The notes beneath the pieces are model-generated. The model did no database searches. It saw only the letters and a list, made by a program, of their open reading frames with translations, and was not told the DNA's origin. A DNA stretch of 64,000 nt from Alistipes sp. dk3624 (GTDB lineage: Bacteria > Bacteroidota > Bacteroidia > Bacteroidales > Rikenellaceae), in contig NZ_CP045651.1 in assembly GCF_009557455.1 (NCBI RefSeq), positions 2,480,001 to 2,544,000 of the forward strand. Direction: 5' to 3'. The translations under genes were made by a program, and so were the position numbers. Below are positions 18,712 to 27,456 of this stretch, piece by piece; position 1 is the first letter of the stretch, and every line of letters starts with the position of its first letter.

Positions 18712-20610
18712 ATGAACGAAAACGACCGCTTTTTTCCTCCTGAAAAGCACGATCATTCGATCGAAAACAAATACCGAAACGTCATTTCCGTTCTGGCGGC
18801 TCACCGGATCGCCCTGTGGGAATACGATATCCCGACGGGAGCCTGCTGTTTCGACGACGATTATTTCCGGGTGCTGGGGCTCCGGGATGCCGGCATCGAA
18901 TTCGCGGATATCGACGATTTTTACCGTTTCGCGCATCCCGACGACGTCGATTCTTACAGAAACGCTTTCGAATGCATGTTGGCATCCGATACCAAAGTAT
19001 CCAAGATACGGGTGCGCTGCGTCGGCCGAGAGGGGCAGGCGGTTTGGCTGGAAGACTGTTTTTTCTCCTGCGAGCCGGACGAACAGGGTCGTCCCCGCAA
19101 ATTGATCGCCTATACGTCGAACATCACTTCCCGCTGCGAAAAAGAGGCCCGCATCCGGAGCCTCGAAGAGCGGAACCGGAAAATCGTCGAGGCATTGCCG
19201 GAATTTATTTTTATCCTGGACGACCGTTTTGTTATTACCGACGTGTTGATGTCTCGGGGCACGATCCTGCTCCATCCGGTGAACGAGCTGATCGGAGCGG
19301 ACGGGCGGACGATCTATTCGCCGGAGGTGAGCGATCTGTTCGTTCGCAATATACGGGAGTGCCTGCAGGACGGTCAGATTAAAGAGATCGAATATCCGCT
19401 GGACAAGGACGGACGGCACTATTTTCAGGCGCGGATCGCCCCGTTTGAAGGGAACAGGGTGCTCGCGCTGATCCACGACGTGGGCGACCGCGTCCGGCAC
19501 ACCGAGGAACTGATCGTCGCGAAGAAAAAAGCGGTGGAGGCCGACCGGTTGAAATCGGTTTTTCTGGCCACCATGAGCCACGAAATACGGACTCCGCTGA
19601 ATGCGATCGTCGGGTTTTCGGAGTTGCTCGCCGCCGACGACTGCGATGCGCACAGGGAGGAATACCTGGATATCATTCGCAAAAACAGCAACCTGTTGCT
19701 GCAGTTGATCAACGATATTCTCGATCTCTCGCGGATCGAATCCGGACGGGCGGAAACCCATTTTCAGCAGGTGGAAATTACCGGATTGCTCGAGGAGGTG
19801 GAGAAAGTGCACCGGCTGAAAATGAAGGAAGGAGTCGGTTTCAGAATAGAGTGCCCGCGGCTGCCGGTATGGATCTCTTCCGACCGCAATCGGTTGACGC
19901 AGGTGCTTTTCAATTTCCTTTCGAACGCGATCAAAAATACGGATCGGGGGTGGATCACCCTCGGAGCGAAGTTGCGGAACGATTGGTTGGAACTATTTGT
20001 GACCGATACCGGACGGGGTATCCCGCAGGAGAAAGTCCCGCTTATTTTCGACCGTTTCGAAAAGCTGAACGATTTTGTGCAGGGGACGGGGCTGGGGCTT
20101 TCCATCTGCCGGAGCATCGCCGAGCGACTCGGCGGACGGATCGAGGTGCGTTCGCAGGTCGGCGAGGGGAGTACGTTTACGCTTTGTTTGCCTTGCTGTT
20201 CGGCCACGGCCGTATGCACGGATGCGGAAGGCTCGGCGGACAGACGGCGGAAAGTGATTCTGGTCGCCGAGGATGTGGAAACCAATTTCAAATTGCTCGA
20301 AGCCGCGCTGTCCAAAGAATACGTGCTTCGGTGGGTGCCGAACGGGCAGGAGGCGGTGCTCAGCTTCGTGCGCGAACGTCCCGACCTGATCCTGATGGAT
20401 ATCCGGATGCCGGTGATGAACGGGATTGAGGCGACCGAAAAAATCCGCGCGATCTCGCCCGACGTTCCGATCGTCGCCGTGACGGCGCACGTCTTTTACA
20501 GCGAGAAGGAACAAGCTTTGGCCGCCGGATGCAATACGGTCGTTTCGAAGCCTTATTCGCCGGACGATTTGAGAAAAACGGTGCGAAGGCTACTCGGAAC
20601 GGATGCCTGA
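18712..20610 (+). CDS. PAS-domain hybrid sensor histidine kinase/response regulator
   Basis: Start at MNENDRFFPPE; the frame is open upstream, but the extra 47 residues are not family-like. 632 aa and no transmembrane segment, so it is a cytoplasmic sensor. Two PAS folds lie at about 20-145 and 155-260. The HisKA phosphorylation site is H290 in MSHEIRTPLNAIVGFSELL. The HATPase N-box is QVLFNFLSNAIKN, with DTGRGIPQEKV and GTGLGLSI following. The C-terminal receiver (about 515-630) has VILVAEDVETN and the phospho-acceptor Asp563 in LILMDIRMPVMNG. There is no HPt or output domain. It is monocistronic; no partner regulator is adjacent. Confidence 0.95.
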   Translation: MNENDRFFPPEKHDHSIENKYRNVISVLAAHRIALWEYDIPTGACCFDDDYFRVLGLRDAGIEFADIDDFYRFAHPDDVDSYRNAFECMLASDTKVSKIRVRCVGREGQAVWLEDCFFSCEPDEQGRPRKLIAYTSNITSRCEKEARIRSLEERNRKIVEALPEFIFILDDRFVITDVLMSRGTILLHPVNELIGADGRTIYSPEVSDLFVRNIRECLQDGQIKEIEYPLDKDGRHYFQARIAPFEGNRVLALIHDVGDRVRHTEELIVAKKKAVEADRLKSVFLATMSHEIRTPLNAIVGFSELLAADDCDAHREEYLDIIRKNSNLLLQLINDILDLSRIESGRAETHFQQVEITGLLEEVEKVHRLKMKEGVGFRIECPRLPVWISSDRNRLTQVLFNFLSNAIKNTDRGWITLGAKLRNDWLELFVTDTGRGIPQEKVPLIFDRFEKLNDFVQGTGLGLSICRSIAERLGGRIEVRSQVGEGSTFTLCLPCCSATAVCTDAEGSADRRRKVILVAEDVETNFKLLEAALSKEYVLRWVPNGQEAVLSFVRERPDLILMDIRMPVMNGIEATEKIRAISPDVPIVAVTAHVFYSEKEQALAAGCNTVVSKPYSPDDLRKTVRRLLGTDA

Positions 20611-20630
20611 GGCGTTTCGTTTTCAAAATG

Positions 20631-20660
20631 CCGGCCGGCGCTATTCGTAGCGCCGGCCGG
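20631..20660 (+). terminator. GC-rich hairpin after the histidine kinase
   Basis: A perfect 12-bp stem (20631-20642 with 20649-20660) with a 6-nt loop. The following bases (TGTTCGTG) are not a proper T tract, so it is either a weak terminator or an mRNA 3'-end stabiliser. Nothing else is evident in 20611-20806. Confidence 0.6.
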
Positions 20661-20806
20661 TGTTCGTGATAGGCTGCATGTCGGCGATTGTCCGGCATGA
20701 ATCGGGGCGTTGCGAACCGGCTGCGGCATTTGCAGGCCGGCCGCGTCGGTGCGGATATTCGTTTCGGATGACGATCCGTATTTTCAGCGCGGACGCAGGA
20801 ACGATT

Positions 20807-21022
20807 TTATTTCGTCTCCCGCATCGAATCGCTGATGTGCTGGGCCTTCTCTTTGACGGAATCCGCCGCTCGGGCTACTTTTTCTTTTACGGCATGTTTT
20901 ACGTGCGTCGCATGCTGCTGGACGCTGTCGGATACATCCGAAATCTTTTCGGCCGTCCGGTCGATGCCGGCATCGATTTTCCGTTTTACCTTTTCGGCCT
21001 TTTCCTTGACGCGGTCGTTCAT
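20807..21022 (-). CDS. Small amphipathic, apolipoprotein/LEA-like protein
   Basis: Start at MNDRVKEKAEKVKRKIDAG, 71 aa. An upstream in-frame Met is rejected because the added part is Arg/Pro-rich and unlike the rest. The whole chain is charged and helical, with repeated VKEKA-type units (RVKEKAEKV, AVKEKVARAADSVKEKA) spaced about 11-22 residues apart. This pattern is seen in YtxH/apolipoprotein-like and group-3 LEA proteins. It has no signal or membrane segment. It could be a stress or membrane-surface protein; the function is unknown. Confidence 0.65.
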   Translation of the reverse strand: MNDRVKEKAEKVKRKIDAGIDRTAEKISDVSDSVQQHATHVKHAVKEKVARAADSVKEKAQHISDSMRETK

Positions 21023-21240
21023 GGTTGTAAATTTTAAAGGTTCTGTGATTTTTTTCGGGACGGTCATGCGACGGCACGGGCGCGGAGCAAACCGCGAGCG
21101 GCTGTCCTTCGGACGGTTCCGATCCTGAAATTTCCAAGAACCGCGCCATTTTTGATCCCTGCGGAAAGTCCGAGATGTTTCGTCGTTCATTTTACGATTT
21201 CGGCGAATTGTCCGTTGGACGATAATATTTCGATATCGCG

Positions 21241-21274
21241 TTTGCCGTATTTTTAATAAATAATGTTATATTTG
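21241..21274 (+). promoter_or_regulatory. Promoter of the DUF4419 gene
   Basis: TTTG (21241-21244) and TATATTTG (21267-21274) are separated by 22 nt and match the Bacteroidota -33/-7 pair. The predicted +1 near 21281 gives a 60-nt leader before the start at 21344. The remainder of the gene-free stretch 21023-21343 should also hold the leftward promoter of the 71-aa gene, but I see no clear box. Confidence 0.65.
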
Positions 21275-21343
21275 TCTACGGTCGTCCGTTGACGTACAGA
21301 CTTGTCCGAAGAATCGACATCGGAAACGACAAAATCCGGTATT

Positions 21344-22744
21344 ATGAAAAAATTACTGTTCTGCCTGTGTCTGTTCGGGAACCTTTCCGCGTTTGCCCAA
21401 CATAAAGTTACTTTCGAAGTCGAGGAACTTTCGAAACCCGAGGGGCCGGTTAGAATGCAATCCTACGGGGAGGTTTGGGAGAGGCTTATATTGTCCGACG
21501 TCGAATTGAGGCCCTTTGATGTGAAACAAAATAATATACGTTATCCGTTCGGCATTCTTGCCCGAAGCGAAGCTCCGGACAGTTTGATCTATTGTAAGAA
21601 TAACCCTTTTTTCAATGGGATGTACGGGGCATACGCTGAACACAGACCGTTCGTTTTGTCTCCGGATATGATTTGGCTGTTGATCAGCCAGGGGTTTGCA
21701 CGGCATGTGAAAGCCAATCAAGACTCTCTGAGGCATTGTTTCGTCGATTTTTCCGGAAAATTGTCTTTGATCGTGGAAGCGGATATGAGGCCGGAAGATC
21801 CTGCTTTCCCGTGGGAACGGACTCTTTGCGGATTTACCGGACAGATCGAAAAATATACCGGGAAAAAACTGGCCGGATTGCTGACCGGCGATTTTTCGAC
21901 GACGACCCCGTCGGAGCGAATTGCTTCCGAGGTGACGGTCATGGAAGCGGTGAAGCCTTATTTCGAATTTATCGTGATGTATATAGTTTGCGGGATTCCC
22001 GAAATAACGCTCGAAGGTACCCCCGGGGATTGGAAAAAAGTGCTGAACAAAGCCAGAAAGTTGAAGGAGTACGGACTGGAATGGTGGATTTCCGAACTGG
22101 AGCCCCTTTTGGAGGAGTTCGTCAAAGCGTCCAAAGGCGAAGTAGACAAAGCGTTCTGGCGTAATATGTTTAAATATCATTCTCAGGAAAAATACGGAGC
22201 GCCCGAAATCATCGACGGATGGATCGTCAAATTTTTCCCTTATGATAAAGACGGGAAAAGGAACAATCTGGAGCGGCTCGAAGGACGCGATTGTTTGCCC
22301 AGCGAGATCGTAAAAGTCGATCTGAAATTTCTGGAAGTACGCGACGGCGAAGCGGTCGAAACCCCGTTGGAACTTTGGGCCGGTTTCGTAGGCTTGGAGC
22401 AAAACAAGGATAATTTTGCGCTGAGGCCCCGGATAGGCTGGATGGTCAGAAAGAAAGACGTTCGAAACCGGGGATTGAAAAGTAAACTGGAAGCCGATGC
22501 GGATTCCGGCATCTCGATCAGGGTTAAAGAATTTCCAGCCGTTTTGTTGGAACTGAAAAAAATCAGAAAACTCGAAATAGCCTTCGTCGATGAAATCGAT
22601 ATACCGGATGAATTGGCCGCAGTGCAAATCAAACTGTTGATGTTATCCGGGAAAATCACCGAGGAGGGAGTGGAGCGTATCCGGCGGCTGTTCCCGGATA
22701 CGGCAATCCAAATAAACGGCAATCGGATCTCAGAACGACAATAA
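21344..22744 (+). CDS. DUF4419-domain exported protein
   Basis: Start at MKKLLFCLCLFGNLSAFAQ, a signal peptidase I-type leader; the open frame extends upstream but begins before the promoter's predicted start site is cleared. 466 aa. The motif NPFFNGMYGAYAEHRPFVLS followed by PDMIWLLISQGFARHVKAN (residues about 85-130) is the DUF4419 hallmark. The function of this family is unknown. Codon usage is more AT-rich than in flanking genes, which suggests transfer. It lies next to the left end of the ssrA-integrated element, but outside its att repeat, and ends at a good terminator. Confidence 0.82.
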   Translation: MKKLLFCLCLFGNLSAFAQHKVTFEVEELSKPEGPVRMQSYGEVWERLILSDVELRPFDVKQNNIRYPFGILARSEAPDSLIYCKNNPFFNGMYGAYAEHRPFVLSPDMIWLLISQGFARHVKANQDSLRHCFVDFSGKLSLIVEADMRPEDPAFPWERTLCGFTGQIEKYTGKKLAGLLTGDFSTTTPSERIASEVTVMEAVKPYFEFIVMYIVCGIPEITLEGTPGDWKKVLNKARKLKEYGLEWWISELEPLLEEFVKASKGEVDKAFWRNMFKYHSQEKYGAPEIIDGWIVKFFPYDKDGKRNNLERLEGRDCLPSEIVKVDLKFLEVRDGEAVETPLELWAGFVGLEQNKDNFALRPRIGWMVRKKDVRNRGLKSKLEADADSGISIRVKEFPAVLLELKKIRKLEIAFVDEIDIPDELAAVQIKLLMLSGKITEEGVERIRRLFPDTAIQINGNRISERQ

Positions 22745-22756
22745 CCTCAAAACAGC

Positions 22757-22786
22757 GAACGGCTTTACTTTTCGGTAAAGCCGTTC
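22757..22786 (+). terminator. Terminator of the DUF4419 gene
   Basis: A perfect 12-bp stem (22757-22768 with 22775-22786), loop TTTTCG, then a T-rich GTCTTGTTC. Confidence 0.8.
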
Positions 22787-22819
22787 GTCTTGTTCAATAC
22801 GCTGATGTTCCGCGAGTCC

Positions 22820-22832
22820 GTGGAGCTGGAGG
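22820..22832. repeat. attL: left copy of the 13-bp att core
   Basis: GTGGAGCTGGAGG, identical to 34006-34018 at the ssrA 3' end. Identity stops at base 14. It sits 211 bases before the integrase start. Confidence 0.85.
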
Positions 22833-22948
22833 CTCCCGAATGGCTATTTTGTGTGATTTAGCCGAATCTTATAACTTCTTATTTTCAGGTACTTTACAAA
22901 AGTGATGATTTAATAAAATATACCCAAATTCATTATGATAAGTCAAAA

Positions 22949-22979
22949 TTAGTCCCTACTTTTGTAGGGTAGGGACTAA
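22949..22979 (+). promoter_or_regulatory. Inverted repeat enclosing the integrase -7 box
   Basis: TTAGTCCCTA (22949-22958) and its exact inverse TAGGGACTAA (22970-22979) flank TACTTTTG (22957-22964), a TAnnTTTG -7 box pointing at the integrase. An internal alternative hairpin, CCCTAC-TTTT-GTAGGG, also exists. The placement suggests that a protein bound to the repeat (integrase, DUF3853 protein or XRE) controls integrase transcription. A further partial copy (AGGGACTTG) follows near 23015. Confidence 0.6.
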
Positions 22980-23042
22980 ACCGGATTTTGACGGATGCGG
23001 TTTAATCCCAAAGCAGGGACTTGTAACAAATGTAGGGAATCA

Positions 23043-24347
23043 ATGGCAAGCATCAAAATCAAATACAATATTCTATTCTTTCCGGATAAGGAGATTGACA
23101 AAGCGTTTTCGGGCCCCGGTGATCCCGTTTATAAACCGGATGCGAAATTGCGAGTCCGGGTGCGTTGGCCGGGAAATAAGGTCGATTTCAATGTGGGGTA
23201 TCGTGTGAAGATCTCGCAGTGGGATAACCAGGCGCAACGGTGTAAGGCCAAAACTACCAACCTGCAAAAGCAATCAGCAACGCTTATCAATAGCCGTATC
23301 CAGCAATACGAGGATGTTATAGATGGTATTTTTAAGTCCTACGAGTTGAGGGGTATAGTCCCCGGCCCGGACGAAATAAGGGCCGAGTTTAACGAGGCTG
23401 CCGGACGTGTGGAGAAAGTGGTCGAGATAAAGGAAAGGAACCTTTTTTACTATTTTGATAAGTTTACCCATGAAATGGGAGGCGTCAACAACTGGACACC
23501 GGCAACCTATCAGAAGTTCGCCGCCGTCCGCAATCACCTCGAATCCTATAACGCTAATCTGGCATTCTCCGATCTTACCGAGGCCGGACTATCCGGCTAT
23601 ATTACCCACCTGCGAGAAGTCAAGCAGATGCGGAACACTACCATAGGTAAACAAATGGGATTCCTCAAATGGTTCCTGCGTTGGGCGACCGCTAACGGGT
23701 ATTGTCAGACAAACGACTACATGACATTCAAACCCAAACTAAAGACCACAGAGAAAAAGATAATATTTCTGGATTGGGAGGAACTTATGACGGTCTATAA
23801 TCACCGGTTCCCGGATAAACAGAAACATTTGGAGCGGGTGCGGGATGTATTTTGCTTTTGTTGTTTCACTTCATTGAGGTATTCCGATGTGGCCAACTTG
23901 CGCCGTACCGATGTTTTCAATACTCATATTACCCTTACAACCGTAAAGACGGCGGACACTATTAGAATAGAGTTAAACAAGTATAGCCGAGCTATATTGG
24001 ATAAATACACCGGCGACCATTTCAAGGGGAACCTTGCATTGCCGGTTATTAGCAATCAGAGGATGAACGACTACCTGAAAGATGTGGGTAAGGTTTGCGA
24101 GATCGATACGCCGATAACGGTCACTTACTACAAAGGCAACGAGCGAATAGACGAGGTTTTTCCGAAATGGCAACTACTCGGAACTCATGCCGGGCGGCGG
24201 ACATTCATTTGTAATGCCCTCTCTTTGGGTATATCCCCGCAGGTTGTGATGAAGTGGACGGGACACAGCGACTACAAAGCAATGAAACCATACATAGATA
24301 TTGCCGATACTGCTAAGGTTGAGGCTATGAAACTGTTTGATAGGTAA
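23043..24347 (+). CDS. Tyrosine-type site-specific recombinase (integrase)
   Basis: Start at MASIKIKYNILFFP, preceded by AGGGAA; 434 aa. It integrates the element in and excises it from ssrA. The N-terminal Arm-type DNA-binding region (about 1-90) and a SAM-like core-binding domain (about 115-210) precede the catalytic domain. Catalytic residues can be read: Arg279 (TSLRYSDVANL), His382 and Arg385 (HAGRRTF), His408 (TGHSDYKAM) and nucleophile Tyr417 (KPYIDI). The organisation is that of Bacteroidota phage/CTn integrases. It is the leftmost gene, opposite the ssrA-proximal end. Confidence 0.95.
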   Translation: MASIKIKYNILFFPDKEIDKAFSGPGDPVYKPDAKLRVRVRWPGNKVDFNVGYRVKISQWDNQAQRCKAKTTNLQKQSATLINSRIQQYEDVIDGIFKSYELRGIVPGPDEIRAEFNEAAGRVEKVVEIKERNLFYYFDKFTHEMGGVNNWTPATYQKFAAVRNHLESYNANLAFSDLTEAGLSGYITHLREVKQMRNTTIGKQMGFLKWFLRWATANGYCQTNDYMTFKPKLKTTEKKIIFLDWEELMTVYNHRFPDKQKHLERVRDVFCFCCFTSLRYSDVANLRRTDVFNTHITLTTVKTADTIRIELNKYSRAILDKYTGDHFKGNLALPVISNQRMNDYLKDVGKVCEIDTPITVTYYKGNERIDEVFPKWQLLGTHAGRRTFICNALSLGISPQVVMKWTGHSDYKAMKPYIDIADTAKVEAMKLFDR

Positions 24348-24372
24348 AGCCAAATATAAAACATAACAAGCA

Positions 24373-25182
24373 ATGGAAAGAGAATACCGAACCCCGTTTC
24401 ACATTTTTTACAACTTCCTATCGTCAATGCGTACTTTTGCCGAGGATTTAGAATTGACACCCCTAGAGGATAGCGGGGAAGATATCGACGAAATAGAATC
24501 TTTATCCATTATGCGACAAGTCAGGGGTTATATTGTTTTGCAATACGAGCGGAGCGAATTTCCCATTTTTGACTTTTGCGATGAAATTATAAGTAGAACA
24601 GAGAACAAATTAATGCGGCTGGATGATAAGGCACGTTCTGCGCTCCTGACACGTGAAGTGCGTTTTTTGCCGTTGATATTAATTACTGAAATGATTGGTA
24701 ACGACACCATACACAAAGTCGAGGAGAAACTAAAGAAGAAGTACCCGCACGAACCAGGGGATGATTATGTAGATATATTTGATCTTATAGTGGAATATGC
24801 ATCGACCATAAAAACGTTTACTGTCGATTATGATTTAATTGACAGCATAAGGGTTAGCGATGAGCAAATGGATCATTTGCTATCGTTGCCCGAACCGAAA
24901 CTAATTCCTTTTGACGACGGCTCCCCCCGCAGAAGAGACAAGGAAAAACGCCCGGGACACAAAATATACCCTGCCACCTATCGCCGAGCCGCTGTTATGG
25001 CATTAATCGACAAATCGGGCCTTTGCAAAAACATAGATAGAACTAAAAAGGCCGCATTTGTTGAGGCTGTAACAGGCGGAAATATAAGTGTAGAACCGCA
25101 GAATACCCTTTCATATAAAGCTCCTGAGCGAAATGCAATCAAGGCAGCCGCCGAGTTATTAAAGACGATAGGCATAGAATAA
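24373..25182 (+). CDS. Element-encoded hypothetical protein
   Basis: 269 aa, directly downstream of the integrase (25-bp gap) and likely cotranscribed. There is no signal peptide or membrane segment. The N-terminal two thirds are acidic and helical (FAEDLELTPLEDSGEDIDEI). The C-terminal 70 residues are basic, with a helix-turn-helix-like look (TYRRAAVMALIDKSGLCKNI, TKKAAFVEAVTGGN, AAAELLKTIGIE). This could be a DNA-binding partner of the integrase. I do not recognise the family. A strong terminator ends the unit. Confidence 0.75.
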   Translation: MEREYRTPFHIFYNFLSSMRTFAEDLELTPLEDSGEDIDEIESLSIMRQVRGYIVLQYERSEFPIFDFCDEIISRTENKLMRLDDKARSALLTREVRFLPLILITEMIGNDTIHKVEEKLKKKYPHEPGDDYVDIFDLIVEYASTIKTFTVDYDLIDSIRVSDEQMDHLLSLPEPKLIPFDDGSPRRRDKEKRPGHKIYPATYRRAAVMALIDKSGLCKNIDRTKKAAFVEAVTGGNISVEPQNTLSYKAPERNAIKAAAELLKTIGIE

Positions 25183-25201
25183 GGATGGACGCTCGAACTA
25201 T

Positions 25202-25230
25202 AAACGCACGGTTTACGCCGTGCGTTTTTT
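25202..25230 (+). terminator. Terminator of the integrase unit
   Basis: A perfect 10-bp stem AAACGCACGG/CCGTGCGTTT (25202-25211 with 25218-25227), a 6-nt loop and a T run (TTTTTT). Confidence 0.9.
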
Positions 25231-25300
25231 TATGTTCTGTGGCAAAATATAGGATGTCTTACGCTTAGTCCTACGTGAAATATATTGGGTTCTTTGCATT

Positions 25301-25312
25301 ATCAAATTTGAT
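25301..25312. promoter_or_regulatory. Palindrome upstream of the replication genes
   Basis: ATCAAATTTGAT, a perfect 12-bp palindrome 51 bases before the DUF3853 start, in the 180-bp gap after the terminator. It is a possible operator for the rightward replication unit. No clean TAnnTTTG box was found next to it. Confidence 0.3.
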
Positions 25313-25362
25313 TTAGTGGAATAGTTACCACGCCAATGTAAAATCAAAAAAAAGATAATGTT

Positions 25363-25653
25363 ATGTATACCAATGTCACAGGGGAAACCCCTATCGCCGC
25401 CTTGACCGTCTCACAGTTTGTGGAACTGCTTGAGAAAAGCAAAACGCCTGAACCCGCCTCAACGAATCCCGTTGATTATACGCAGGGTTACGTTTATGGA
25501 CTCAAAGGCATTCGCCAACTATTCAGCGTATCCCATGCCACCGCCCAACGTTACAAAGACACTTTCCTAAAACCGGCTGTAAAGCAGAACGGGCGCAAAA
25601 TCGTTGTGGATAAGGCCAAAGCAATCGAACTGTTTGACCAATACAACAAGTAG
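25363..25653 (+). CDS. DUF3853-family protein (excisionase/helix-turn-helix-like)
   Basis: 96 aa. The segment YVYGLKGIRQLFSVSHATAQ followed by RYKDTFLKPAVKQNGRKIVV is the DUF3853 pattern: a short winged helix like MerR/Xis that ends in a GRKIVVD strand. Such proteins are common in Bacteroidota mobile elements and are assumed to bind DNA as excisionase or replication accessory factors. It is the first gene of the rightward replication run and is followed after 4 bases by the next gene. Confidence 0.85.
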   Translation: MYTNVTGETPIAALTVSQFVELLEKSKTPEPASTNPVDYTQGYVYGLKGIRQLFSVSHATAQRYKDTFLKPAVKQNGRKIVVDKAKAIELFDQYNK

Positions 25654-25657
25654 GGCT

Positions 25658-25969
25658 ATGGGTACAAAAAGAAAAGCCGCCCCAAGCGGGAACGGCAATC
25701 CTTATTCTATCGGTGTGCATAGCAAAGATAGTCAAACTTTACCCCAACTGCAAACTGTCCGCCTCTGTTTCTCGACTCGTCCTAAAACGATGCTTGAAGT
25801 TTCGGCGGAAACCGGAATACGTCGGGCTAATGTGTGCCGATATGTGGGTAAACTGCGAATGCGGGAACAGATAGCCGTTGTGCGTTACGGGTTGTGTCCT
25901 ATCTCTAAATACCGTGCCGGGTTCTATACGACCGATCCGGAACTAATCAGAGGGCAAGTCAATGAATAG
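25658..25969 (+). CDS. Small winged-helix-like hypothetical protein
   Basis: Start at MGTKRKAAPSGNGN; a longer frame would overlap the DUF3853 gene heavily. 103 aa. The central part LCFSTRPKTMLEVSAETGIR followed by RANVCRYVGKLRMREQIAVV looks like a winged helix (helix-turn-helix with a Arg-rich recognition helix), as in replication or regulation proteins of small elements. Its last 8 bases overlap the helicase gene start (ATGAATAG), implying translational coupling. Confidence 0.75.
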   Translation: MGTKRKAAPSGNGNPYSIGVHSKDSQTLPQLQTVRLCFSTRPKTMLEVSAETGIRRANVCRYVGKLRMREQIAVVRYGLCPISKYRAGFYTTDPELIRGQVNE

Positions 25970-27443
25970 CGCACAATCAGCGGGAAACGGAGCGGCCAAC
26001 TGTATGCCGGACTATATCGGCCTAATAGGGGCGGAACTGGAGAAAGCCAAACGGTTGCACGTTGATGTTCAAAAGGAAGCCCTTACCGGCAAGACCTGTC
26101 AAAAGGTATTGCGGGAACTGCTTGCCCAGATCGAGCCGGTGGACTTCCGGGAGCGGGCCGGACTTGACGAGGACACCAAGATCACCCGCAAACTCTATGT
26201 AGTGATCGCCATTGATGAAATAATCGACACAGCTATCCGTAATAATTGGGGACTATGCACCAAAGACGGGTTTATCTATGTCTTTAACGGTAAGTATTGG
26301 CAAGTAGTGAACGCAGAAGATTTTAAACCTTTTTTAGCGGATGCCGCTATGAGAATGGGAGTACCGGTACTGGAGGCGAAATACCATCAGTTCAAGGACG
26401 AGCTTTATAAGCAATTCCTTTCGGCCTCGAACCTGCCAACACCGGAAACCAAGAAGAATGTCCTGATAAACCTGCTTAACGGCACTTTCGAGATTGCAGA
26501 CGATAAGCAGGAGCTCCGAGGGCAACGCCGGGAGGATTTTATCAAATACCAACTTCCATTCGAGTATAACCCGGATGCCAGGTGTCCGATGTTCGATAAA
26601 TATCTGGGCCGTGTCGTACCTGATGCCGACTGCCGGAAAGTGTTGGCCGAATACCTCGGATACATATTTATTAATAATCTGAAACTTGAAAAGGCCCTAA
26701 TCTTGTACGGTTCCGGGGCCAACGGCAAATCGGTATTCTTCGAGATCGTGAACGCTATTCTGGGAGACGAGAATATTTGCTCCTATTCTTTGCAGAACCT
26801 TACCAAATACGACAGCTACCAGCGAGCGGAACTATCCAACAAGCTATTGAATTACGCCTCGGAGATCAACGGGAAACTGGAAGCGTCGATATTCAAACAG
26901 TTGGTAAGCGGCGAACCCGTTGAGGCCCGGCAGATATACGGTAAGCCTTTCGTAATGCGGGACTATGGCAAACTGATGTTCAACTGCAATGAGTTGCCGA
27001 AAGAAGTAGAGCAAACCAATGCGTTTTTCCGCCGGTTCATCATCATTCCGTTCAATCAAACTATCCCGGAATCGGAGCAAGATCCGGAACTGGCAAAAAA
27101 GATCATAGCCTCGGAACTGAGTGGCGTATTTAATTGGTTGCTCGATGGGTTGCGCCGGGTATTGGCTCAAAGGAAATTTACTCAGTCCGAGATGGTGCAG
27201 GATCAGGTCGATGCCTATCGCCGGGAATCCGACAGCGTGGCTATGTTCATCGAAGAAGAGGGGTATAGTCCGGCAATAGATGATTTTGTTTTCCTAAAGG
27301 CCCTGTACGGTGATTATAAGACATTTTGTTGTGACAATGGTTATAAGACTTGTTCTATAAGGACATTTTCCGAGCGAATCAAGATGATAGGCTTTTTGAC
27401 GGAAAGGAAAACGCCGGGTAATGTAGTTTATGCAAAAAAATAA
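25962..27443 (+). CDS. P4/D5-type SF3 replicative helicase (phage/plasmid primase C-terminal family)
   Basis: 493 aa. The D5_N-like region (about 130-225; LINLLNGTFEI, FDKYLGRVVPD) precedes an SF3 helicase. Walker A is LYGSGANGKSVFFE (about 248-261), Walker B-like LLNYASEING (about 295) and motif C MFNCNELP (about 345). The C-terminal winged part (TFSERIKMIGFLTERKT) resembles origin-binding ends of the family. No primase active site (prim-pol or Toprim) is seen in this chain; that role may fall to the DUF6371 gene downstream. In P4-like satellites this protein melts the iteron origin and unwinds it. Confidence 0.9.
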   Translation: MNSAQSAGNGAANCMPDYIGLIGAELEKAKRLHVDVQKEALTGKTCQKVLRELLAQIEPVDFRERAGLDEDTKITRKLYVVIAIDEIIDTAIRNNWGLCTKDGFIYVFNGKYWQVVNAEDFKPFLADAAMRMGVPVLEAKYHQFKDELYKQFLSASNLPTPETKKNVLINLLNGTFEIADDKQELRGQRREDFIKYQLPFEYNPDARCPMFDKYLGRVVPDADCRKVLAEYLGYIFINNLKLEKALILYGSGANGKSVFFEIVNAILGDENICSYSLQNLTKYDSYQRAELSNKLLNYASEINGKLEASIFKQLVSGEPVEARQIYGKPFVMRDYGKLMFNCNELPKEVEQTNAFFRRFIIIPFNQTIPESEQDPELAKKIIASELSGVFNWLLDGLRRVLAQRKFTQSEMVQDQVDAYRRESDSVAMFIEEEGYSPAIDDFVFLKALYGDYKTFCCDNGYKTCSIRTFSERIKMIGFLTERKTPGNVVYAKK

Positions 27444-27456
27444 AATCTTTTTTCAC

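Noticed and set aside
22833-22843. Longer att identity beyond 13 bp
   Set aside because: The next bases (CTCCCGAATGG on the left, GAGTCGAACCC on the right side) differ, so only 13 bp are called.
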